Assembly (NCBI RefSeq): GCF_023571765.1
Contig: NZ_JAMJXC010000002.1
Span: forward strand, 310,001-374,000
DNA length: 64,000 bases
Source of the DNA: Xanthobacter aminoxidans
GTDB taxonomy: Bacteria > Pseudomonadota > Alphaproteobacteria > Rhizobiales > Xanthobacteraceae
Direction: 5' to 3'
The notes below the pieces were generated by a model. It searched no databases, was not told the origin of the DNA, and worked only from the letters and a program-made list of their open reading frames with translations. A program made the translations under genes and the position numbers. Positions 57,563 through 64,000 of the stretch are shown piece after piece (the stretch's first letter is position 1; every line of letters starts with the position of its first letter).

Positions 57563-58804
57563 TCAGTCTCTCACGAGCAGGGCGTCGAGGCCGGCGGGAC
57601 GCCGAGGAGCGGACGCGGCAGGCGGGGATTGGAGGGAGGAAAATTCCTGCATCGGCCGCCCGCAGATGCAGTCCACGATCCGGCGGCAGGCCTGCCCGTC
57701 GCCGTAGGGGTTGATGCGTCCGGCGTAGGCCGCATAGGCCACCGGATCGTCGAGAAGGCGGGACACCGCGTTGACGATGGCGGCGCGGCTTGTGCCGACG
57801 AGCTGGACCGTGCCGGCATGCACCGCCTCCGGCCGCTCCGTCATCTCGCGCATGACGAGGACGGGCTTGCCCAGCGCGGGCGCCTCTTCCTGTACGCCGC
57901 CGGAATCGGTGAGCACGATGTGCGAGCGCTGCATCAGCCGCTGGAACGGCAGATAGTCGAGCGGCGGCACGAGATGCACATTGGGCCGGCCGGCGAGCGC
58001 CGCCGTCACCGGACCCTTGACGTTGGGATTGAGGTGAACCGGATAGACGATCTCCACATCGCCGCGGTCGGCGATCTGGTCCAGCGCCTCGCAAATGTTG
58101 CGGAACCCCTCGCCGAAATTCTCGCGCCGGTGCCCCGTCACCAGAAGGATGGGCCGGCGCGGATCGAGCTGCGGAAGTTCGGCGTCGAGGGCGGCACGCA
58201 GGTCCGGATCGGCGTCGAGGCGACGCTGGACCGACTGGAGCGCGTCGATCACCGTGTTGCCGGTCACGAAGACCTGCCCCTCGAGCTGCTCCGACAGAAG
58301 ATTGTCGCGCGAGCCGGGGGTGGGCGCGAACAGGAGGTCGCTGCACAGATCGGCGACGCGGCGGTTCATCTCCTCGGGAAAGGGCTGGCCGAGGTGGTAG
58401 GTGCGCAGGCCCGCCTCCACATGCCCCACTGGAATGCGGCGGTGGAAGGCGGCAATGGCTGCGGCCATGGCGGTGGTGGTGTCGCCATGGACCAGCACGC
58501 GATCCGGCTTCACATCCTCAAGCACGCTGTCGATCGCACAAAGCGCGCCGCCGGCAAGACGGTTCAACCCCTGATTGTGGGACATCAGACCAAGATCGAA
58601 GTCGGGCGTCAGGTCGAAGAGGCGGAGAACCTGATCCAGCATCTCCCGGTGCTGGCCGGTGACACAGACGAGCGACTGGATGGCCGGCTCCCGCGCCAGC
58701 GCCTGGACCACCGGCGCCATCTTGATCGCCTCAGGGCGCGTTCCGAAAATCGACAATATTTTCAATGGTCGCCACCGGTGATTCGACTTCGAATTAACGC
58801 GCAC
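57563..58804 (-). CDS. wecB: UDP-N-acetylglucosamine 2-epimerase WecB
   Basis: Encodes up to 413 residues (E. coli WecB 376). It converts UDP-GlcNAc to UDP-ManNAc. Motifs are ILSIFGTRPEAIKMAPVV at the start, VLVHGDTTTAMAAAIAAF, VGHVEAGLRTYHLGQPFPEEMNRR with two catalytic Glu, LVTGHRRENFG with the catalytic His, and TDSGGVQEEAPALGKPVLVM. The GTG at 58804 is reported; the family core begins at a TTG at 58762, and neither has a convincing ribosome-binding site. A C-terminal tail of about 35 residues is extra. It is the first gene of the wecB-bcsB-like-nfrB-like-Tat run. Confidence 0.93.
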   Translation of the reverse strand: MRVNSKSNHRWRPLKILSIFGTRPEAIKMAPVVQALAREPAIQSLVCVTGQHREMLDQVLRLFDLTPDFDLGLMSHNQGLNRLAGGALCAIDSVLEDVKPDRVLVHGDTTTAMAAAIAAFHRRIPVGHVEAGLRTYHLGQPFPEEMNRRVADLCSDLLFAPTPGSRDNLLSEQLEGQVFVTGNTVIDALQSVQRRLDADPDLRAALDAELPQLDPRRPILLVTGHRRENFGEGFRNICEALDQIADRGDVEIVYPVHLNPNVKGPVTAALAGRPNVHLVPPLDYLPFQRLMQRSHIVLTDSGGVQEEAPALGKPVLVMREMTERPEAVHAGTVQLVGTSRAAIVNAVSRLLDDPVAYAAYAGRINPYGDGQACRRIVDCICGRPMQEFSSLQSPPAASAPRRPAGLDALLVRD

Positions 58805-59042
58805 AGGCGTGCTGTCAAGAGCAAGATATACCAGCTCTTTTCGCGCAAATGAAAAAGGAGTGAAAGAAAGGTAAACGGCAGCGCCGCACCGTCGCCCTGG
58901 CAGCGCCTAGCTTCCCCATCCCCCTGGTTGCAGAGAACTCTGCCACCTGAAGGTTGCAAGAGCTTTAAGCGAGACGATATTTTCGCAGATTGGAACGCAG
59001 CGACCCAGTCGTGGCAGGTATCTTATTCCGCCGAGCGTCAGC

Positions 59043-59873
59043 TCAGCGGGAAGCTGCCGAGTTGGAACTTGCCGAGCTGGAACCTGCCGCATCCGCCCGG
59101 CCGGCGCCGATGGCGGCCTTCACCAGCGCTTCCGCATCGGCACCGCCCCACTCCGCCGGACCCGCCAGATAGGCCATCTCGCAGCCGTCCCGATCGACGA
59201 GGAGGGTGGTGGGCAGGCCGAAGCCGCGGCCCACCCCGCGCAGGGCCTGGAAGGTCTTGGTCGCCGGATCGCTATAGAAGGCGAGGCTGTTCACGCCGAT
59301 CTCGGAGAGGAAGGCGCGCGGCTTGTCCGGGTCGCGCGTATCGAGATTGACCGCCACCACCGCGAAATCCGGGCCTCCGAGTCGCTTTTCCAGATGGTCG
59401 AGGGCCGGCATCTCCTTGCGGCAGGGCACACACCAGGTGGCCCAGAGATTGAGCAGCACCACGCGGCCCTTGAAATCCGCCAGCGTCACCGGCTTGCCGG
59501 AGGCGTCGGTGAAGGTGAGCGGCGGCAGGCGGCGCGGCTCGCTCGCCAGCGCGATCGCGGCCAGCTCGCCCTTGGCGAGGGGCGCGAAGGCCCGCACCCG
59601 CTCCACCGTACCGGCGCAGGCGGGGTCTGCGGCCGCCCCGGAGGGGGCTGCGGCCGGCACACTCGCCACGCTCTGGCCCTGCGGTGCATTGCCGGGGAGG
59701 CGGTTCATCCCGTATAGGGCGAGCGCGCCGGCCACGGCGCCCGCCAGCGTCGCCAGCGCGACCACGCCGATCGTCCTCACCGCGGAAGAGCGCCTCGCCA
59801 CCGGCGCGCCCGGCGCGGGGCCGGTTGCCGTGTCCTGAGGGTCAGTCGCGCGGTTGTCGTCGGCAGTGGTCAT
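59043..59873 (-). CDS. tlpA: TlpA-family thiol-disulfide oxidoreductase
   Basis: Encodes 276 residues from the ATG at 59873 (an ATG at 59891 would add six). An Ala/Pro-rich N-terminus precedes one membrane anchor ([20 protein letters not shown]). The periplasmic thioredoxin domain has [20 protein letters not shown] with the WCVPC active site, [19 protein letters not shown] and a cis-Pro motif [12 protein letters not shown]. This is the CcmG/ResE/TlpA group that keeps haem-binding cysteines or cytochrome oxidase copper sites reduced. The start is only 16 nt from, and the longer start overlaps, the argH start on the opposite strand. The Ser/Ala-rich C-terminus is low complexity. Confidence 0.88.
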   Translation of the reverse strand: MTTADDNRATDPQDTATGPAPGAPVARRSSAVRTIGVVALATLAGAVAGALALYGMNRLPGNAPQGQSVASVPAAAPSGAAADPACAGTVERVRAFAPLAKGELAAIALASEPRRLPPLTFTDASGKPVTLADFKGRVVLLNLWATWCVPCRKEMPALDHLEKRLGGPDFAVVAVNLDTRDPDKPRAFLSEIGVNSLAFYSDPATKTFQALRGVGRGFGLPTTLLVDRDGCEMAYLAGPAEWGGADAEALVKAAIGAGRADAAGSSSASSNSAASR

Positions 59874-59889
59874 CACCGGAGGGTCCGTC

Positions 59890-61287
59890 ATGAGCAACAA
59901 GATGTGGGGCGGGCGCTTCAGCACTGCCCCCGACGCCATCATGGAGGAGATCAACGCCTCCATCGGCTTCGACCAGCGTCTTTATGCGCAGGATATCGCC
60001 GGTTCAAAGGCGCATGCGGCCATGCTGGCCGCCCAGGGCATCGTGGCGGCGAAAGATGCCCAGAAGATCACCAAGGGTCTAGACACGATCCTGTCAGAGA
60101 TCGAGGCGGGCAAGTTCTCCTTCCGGCGCGAGCTGGAGGACATCCACATGAACGTGGAATCGCGCCTCGCCGAGCTGATCGGCGCCCCGGCCGGGCGCCT
60201 GCACACCGCCCGCTCGCGCAACGATCAGGTCGCCACCGACTTCCGCCTCTACGTGCGCGACACGGTGGACGCCCTCGACGCCCAGCTCGCCGATCTCCAG
60301 CGGGCGCTGGCCGAGAAGGCGCTGGCCCACGCCGCCACCGTCATGCCCGGCTTCACCCATCTGCAGACCGCCCAGCCGGTGACCTTCGGCCACCATCTGA
60401 TGGCCTATGTGGAAATGATGGCGCGCGACCGCAGCCGCTTCGCCGACGCGCGGGCGCGCCTCAACGAATGCCCGCTGGGCTCGGCGGCGCTGGCCGGCAC
60501 CTCCTTCCCCATCGACCGCGAGGCGACGGCGGCGGCGCTCGGCTTCGACCGGCCCACCGCCAACTCGCTCGATGCCGTCTCCGACCGCGATTTCGTGATG
60601 GAGACGCTCTCGGCCGCGTCCATCTGCGCCATCCACCTCTCGCGCTTCGCCGAAGAGGTGGTGATCTGGACCTCGCCGTCCTTCGCGCTGGTGAAGCTGT
60701 CGGATGCCTTCACCACCGGCTCGTCCATCATGCCGCAGAAGCGCAATCCCGACGCCGCCGAGCTGGTGCGCGCCAAGGCCGGGCGTATCATCGGCGCGCT
60801 CACCGGCATTCTCGTGGTGATGAAGGGGCTGCCTTTGGCCTATGCCAAGGACATGCAGGAGGACAAGGAAGGCGCGTTCGATGCCTTCTCGGCCCTCTCC
60901 CTGGTGATCGCCGCCACCGCCGGCATGGTCCGCGACCTGTCGCCGGACGAGAAGCGCATGGCCACAGCCGCCGGCCAGGGCTATTCCACCGCCACCGACC
61001 TCGCCGACTGGCTGGTCCGAGCGCTGAACATCCCGTTCCGCGAGGCGCACCACATTACCGGCCGCATCGTGGCGCTGGCCTCCGACCGCGGCATTGCGCT
61101 GCACAAGGTGCCGCTCGAGGACATGCAGGCGGTGGACAAGCGCATCACCGGCGACGTCTTCTCCGTGCTGTCCGTGGTGCGCTCAGTGCGCAGCCGCACC
61201 AGCTATGGCGGCACCGCGCCGCAGCGCGTGCGCGCCCAGGCGCGGCGCTGGCTGAAGCGCCTCGGGGCGGCCCCGGACGCGACCTGA
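59890..61287 (+). CDS. argH: argininosuccinate lyase
   Basis: Encodes 465 residues. It cleaves argininosuccinate to arginine and fumarate. Motifs are [75 protein letters not shown] and the lyase signature [19 protein letters not shown]. The ATG at 59890 has GGAGGG upstream. It is divergent from tlpA with almost no gap and is followed by lptM and lysA. Confidence 0.97.
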   Translation: MSNKMWGGRFSTAPDAIMEEINASIGFDQRLYAQDIAGSKAHAAMLAAQGIVAAKDAQKITKGLDTILSEIEAGKFSFRRELEDIHMNVESRLAELIGAPAGRLHTARSRNDQVATDFRLYVRDTVDALDAQLADLQRALAEKALAHAATVMPGFTHLQTAQPVTFGHHLMAYVEMMARDRSRFADARARLNECPLGSAALAGTSFPIDREATAAALGFDRPTANSLDAVSDRDFVMETLSAASICAIHLSRFAEEVVIWTSPSFALVKLSDAFTTGSSIMPQKRNPDAAELVRAKAGRIIGALTGILVVMKGLPLAYAKDMQEDKEGAFDAFSALSLVIAATAGMVRDLSPDEKRMATAAGQGYSTATDLADWLVRALNIPFREAHHITGRIVALASDRGIALHKVPLEDMQAVDKRITGDVFSVLSVVRSVRSRTSYGGTAPQRVRAQARRWLKRLGAAPDAT

Positions 61288-61385
61288 TGCCGGCCGGATG
61301 GAGCCCCCGGCCGGCCCGGGGGCTCGCCTTTGCCGCAGCGCGGGCTATAGTGGCGCCGACCTTGATGCCAATGGCACGGACGAAG

Positions 61386-61700
61386 ATGCGAACCCTTGCG
61401 ACCCTGATGGCCCTCTGCGGCACCCTCGCCCTCGCGGCGTGCGGCGTGAAGGGTCCGTTGGAGCCCCCGCCCGGCGCCCATGCGGCGCCCCCCCCGCCGA
61501 AGCCCGCCACGGCCACGGCTGCGGCGGATTCCAGCAGTTCCTACACACCACCCAAGACGGCGGCGGAGTTCAACGAGAGCGCGGTTCCGCACGCCTCCTG
61601 GGAGAAGAAAAAGACCTCCGGCTCCTCCAGCAGCTCGGACAAGCTGCTGAAGGGCATCGACCGCCCCGACCAGCCGCTCCTCATCGACGGCCTGCTCTGA
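61386..61700 (+). CDS. lptM: LptM-like lipoprotein (LPS transport assembly)
   Basis: Encodes 104 residues. The signal MRTLATLMALCGTLALAAC ends in a lipobox (LAAC), and the mature start CGVKGPLEPPPG matches the LptM/YifL family (CGxKGPL), which helps disulfide assembly of LptD. The rest is Pro/Ala/Ser/Lys-rich and disordered. Upstream in-frame ATGs (61371 and earlier) are possible; 61386 keeps a normal signal length. The order argH-lptM-lysA is conserved in proteobacteria. Confidence 0.85.
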   Translation: MRTLATLMALCGTLALAACGVKGPLEPPPGAHAAPPPPKPATATAAADSSSSYTPPKTAAEFNESAVPHASWEKKKTSGSSSSSDKLLKGIDRPDQPLLIDGLL

Positions 61701-61825
61701 TCCGCAGGCCCGAAGGCCGCGCTGAACGGCCTTCCGTACAAGAACCCCTTCCTCGCTCCCCGGCGCCCGCCTGACGGCGCCACCCCGGCCGGGCGCGCAG
61801 AACGAGCCTCCGACAAGCCGCCCCG

Positions 61826-63094
61826 ATGCATCATTTCGACTATCGCAACGGCCGCCTCCATGCCGAGGACGTGGACCTCACGTCCCTCGCCGCCGAGGTG
61901 GGCACGCCCTTCTATTGCTACGCCACCGCCACGCTGGAGCGGCACTATCGCGTGTTCATGGAGGCGTTCGCCGGCCGCGACGTGCTGCTATGCTACGCGC
62001 TGAAGGCCAATTCCAACCAGTCGGTCATCTCCACCCTCGCCCGCCTCGGCGCGGGGGCGGACATCGTTTCTTCCGGCGAGCTGATGCGCGCCCGCGCCGC
62101 CGGCGTGCCGGGCGAGCGCATCGTCTTCTCCGGCGTCGGCAAGACGCGGGAGGAAATGGGCGAGGCGCTCGACGCCGGCATCCTCTGCTTCAATGTGGAG
62201 AGCGAGCCGGAACTGGATGCCCTGTCGCAGGTCGCGCTCTCCAAGGGCGTGACGGCGCCGGTCTCCATTCGCGTCAATCCGGACGTGGACGCGAAGACCC
62301 ACAAGAAGATCTCCACCGGCAAGTCGGCCACCAAGTTCGGCATCCCGATCTCCCGCGCGCGGGACGTGTACGATTACGCCGCGCGCCTGCCCGGCCTCGC
62401 CATATCCGGCGTGGACATGCACATCGGCAGCCAGATCACCGACATGGCGCCGTTCGAGAACGCGGTGACGCTGCTCGCCGAGCTGGCGCGTGACCTCATG
62501 GCCGCCGGCCACAGGCTGCACCACATGGACCTCGGCGGCGGGCTCGGCGTGCCCTATGCCGCCTCCGACCCGGTACCGCCCTCCCCCGCCGCTTATGCCG
62601 AAGTCATCGGGCGGGCGCTCGGCGACCTGAAGCTGCCGCTGGTGTTCGAGATGGGACGGATGCTGGTGGCCAATGCCGGCATCCTCGTCACCCGCGTGAT
62701 CTATGTGAAGAAGGGCGAGGGCAAGACCTTCGTGGTGGTAGACGCCGCCATGAACGACCTCATCCGCCCCACCCTCTACGAGGCTCACCACGACATCGTG
62801 CCGGTGGCCGAGCCGGCGGCCGGCGCCGCCCTGGTGATCGCCGACGTGGTCGGCCCGGTATGCGAGACGGGCGATTTCCTCGCCCTCGACCGGCCGCTGC
62901 CGGAGGTGAAGCCCGGCGACCTGCTGGCGGTGATGACGGCGGGCGCCTATGGCGCCGTGCAGTCCGGCACCTACAACACCCGCGCCCTGGTGCCCGAGGT
63001 GCTGGTGCGTGGACCCCAAGCGGCGGTGGTGCGCCCACGGGTCGATCCCGCGGCGCTGATCGCCCTCGACCGGCCGGCGCCCTGGCTGGATTGA
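61826..63094 (+). CDS. lysA: diaminopimelate decarboxylase
   Basis: Encodes 422 residues. A PLP enzyme that makes lysine from meso-diaminopimelate. Motifs are TPFYCYATATLERHYRVF, the PLP lysine in LLCYALKANSNQSV, MHIGSQITDMAPFE, LDLGGGLGVPY-type loop (HHMDLGGGLGVPYAASD), CETGDFLALDRPLPEV with the catalytic Cys and YGAVQSGTYNTRALVPEVLV. The ATG at 61826 is taken by homology. It follows lptM by 125 nt. Confidence 0.96.
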   Translation: MHHFDYRNGRLHAEDVDLTSLAAEVGTPFYCYATATLERHYRVFMEAFAGRDVLLCYALKANSNQSVISTLARLGAGADIVSSGELMRARAAGVPGERIVFSGVGKTREEMGEALDAGILCFNVESEPELDALSQVALSKGVTAPVSIRVNPDVDAKTHKKISTGKSATKFGIPISRARDVYDYAARLPGLAISGVDMHIGSQITDMAPFENAVTLLAELARDLMAAGHRLHHMDLGGGLGVPYAASDPVPPSPAAYAEVIGRALGDLKLPLVFEMGRMLVANAGILVTRVIYVKKGEGKTFVVVDAAMNDLIRPTLYEAHHDIVPVAEPAAGAALVIADVVGPVCETGDFLALDRPLPEVKPGDLLAVMTAGAYGAVQSGTYNTRALVPEVLVRGPQAAVVRPRVDPAALIALDRPAPWLD

Positions 63095-63115
63095 GCCGGC
63101 GCGATCAGCCGCGCC

Positions 63116-64000
63116 TCAGTCCCCCGACACCGCGAAGCGCAGCAGGATGGTGCGCTGGAGCGGGCTGAAATTGTCGTCGGAAATCAGGGTCAGCAGGATC
63201 CCGCCGGCGCCGCCGCGGGTGACGCCGAGGCCTTCCATATTGTCGATCTCGTAGCCCATGTCGAAGCGGCCCAGCACCTCGCCGGTGATGCGCGCGCCCG
63301 GCTTCACCTCGCTGGCCGGGAAGCGGCGGAGCTGCATGTTGACGCCTTCGAGCGGCGTGTAGTGGCGCTCCAGAAGGTAGAAATTGCCGTCCGGCCCCAG
63401 CGCGAGGTCGGTGGCATCGAACGGACCGCTCTTGGTCACGGTGAAGGTGCCGGGCGCGGGGCCACCGATGATGAAGCCGGGCAGGTCGTCCGCCTTCTTC
63501 GCCCCCTCTTCCCCGATGGCGATGAGCGCGCCCTTGAGCGGGCCGGAGGGCATGAAGGCGAGGCTTTCGAGGCCGGTGTTGCGCCTCAGCCCCTTGATGG
63601 CCGGCGCCGGCACCAGCGTGCCGCGCTTGCCGAGGGCATCGCGCGGATAGCGCCAGATCTCGTTGATGGTCTCCATCGCCACATAGGCGGCATCGGGCGC
63701 GAGGGTGACGGATTCCACATCCTCGCGCGCGTTTTCGGCCTGCACCTTGCCATCGGCATCGAGCAGCGCCGCGGCCTTGACGTCGGCGAGGCCGGTGGGG
63801 CGGTCATTCTCGGTGACGAGGCGGCCGGAGAGGAACAGGCCGGCATCGGTGATGGCGAGGAAGTGCCCGTCCTGCTCCAGCGCGAAGCCGGAGATGCCGC
63901 CGAAGCCGGGAAAGGGCGAGGTCAGCACCAGCCCGCCGAGGAACCGCAACGGGCCGAACTGGGTCAGCTCGTCCCCGCGCTTGAAGGTAACGACCGGCTG
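63116..64000 (-). CDS. esterase-like phytase-family protein (N-terminus cut by window edge)
   Basis: At least 294 residues are seen; the reading frame stays open to the right edge, so the N-terminus lies outside. The sequence shows GFGGISGFALEQDGHFLAIT, FLSGRLVTENDRPTGLADVK, SVTLAPDAAYVAMETINEIW, NTGLESLAFMPSGPLKGALI and DLALGPDGNFYLLERHYTPL, which fit the esterase-like activity-of-phytase family. These proteins are usually secreted beta-propellers. It is convergent with lysA, 21 nt apart. Confidence 0.85.
   Translation of the reverse strand, partial: QPVVTFKRGDELTQFGPLRFLGGLVLTSPFPGFGGISGFALEQDGHFLAITDAGLFLSGRLVTENDRPTGLADVKAAALLDADGKVQAENAREDVESVTLAPDAAYVAMETINEIWRYPRDALGKRGTLVPAPAIKGLRRNTGLESLAFMPSGPLKGALIAIGEEGAKKADDLPGFIIGGPAPGTFTVTKSGPFDATDLALGPDGNFYLLERHYTPLEGVNMQLRRFPASEVKPGARITGEVLGRFDMGYEIDNMEGLGVTRGGAGGILLTLISDDNFSPLQRTILLRFAVSGD

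Overview
This is a very GC-rich, gene-dense stretch of an alphaproteobacterial chromosome. The likely source is a Hyphomicrobiales (Rhizobiales) member of the Xanthobacteraceae type (Xanthobacter, Ancylobacter or Azorhizobium-like). The reasons are the rpsT-dnaA-dnaN-recF block, an AccD with a degenerate zinc ribbon, EcfG-type stress promoters with a NepR-like protein, and an intact formaldehyde-activating enzyme (Fae) beside a PQQ-alcohol-dehydrogenase accessory locus, which together suggest a methylotroph. The genus is inferred; no rRNA gene is present. I see no prophage, insertion sequence or CRISPR array.

Layout. 0-5 kb is a general-stress island: a NepR-like anti-sigma protein, small membrane and lipoproteins, and the trehalose genes otsB-otsA, with GGAAC-N16-CGTT promoters in divergent intergenic regions, followed by tRNA-Leu(CAA). 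5-8 kb holds a secreted GlcG/HbpS-like protein, a PPOX-family protein and edd (Entner-Doudoroff). 8-13.6 kb is a minus-strand run trpF-trpB-(small secreted protein)-trpA-accD-folC. 13.7-20.5 kb has an NDUFA9-like NAD-binding protein, rpsT, a 1.1-kb gene-free region, dnaA, dnaN and recF. 20.5-31.6 kb is mixed housekeeping: an acetyltransferase, argB, a polytopic membrane protein, an orphan phnM, a DUF2125 protein, chaC, plsC, a YdcF-like protein, ftsE-ftsX and hpt.

31.6-39.3 kb is a PQQ/methylotrophy accessory locus. A minus-strand operon encodes a periplasmic binding protein, a beta-propeller, an ABC ATPase, an ABC permease and a secreted protein. A divergent operon encodes a DUF3280-like protein, an MxaD-like SRPBCC protein and a second beta-propeller. 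fae follows, convergent. 39.7-52 kb carries a small secreted protein behind a sigma-54-like promoter, htpX, a heparinase-like protein, an RsmB-type methyltransferase, purA, a TM-anchored hypothetical protein, mutS and purH.

52-58.8 kb is the most interesting region: a minus-strand gene set wecB - bcsB-like - NfrB-like glycosyltransferase with two C-terminal MshEN (c-di-GMP-binding type) modules - Tat-signal protein. It looks like a c-di-GMP-controlled exopolysaccharide system that combines parts of cellulose synthase (BcsB) and of the E. coli N4-glycan-receptor pathway (NfrB plus WecB). 59-64 kb holds tlpA divergent from argH-lptM-lysA, and a truncated phytase-like protein at the right edge.
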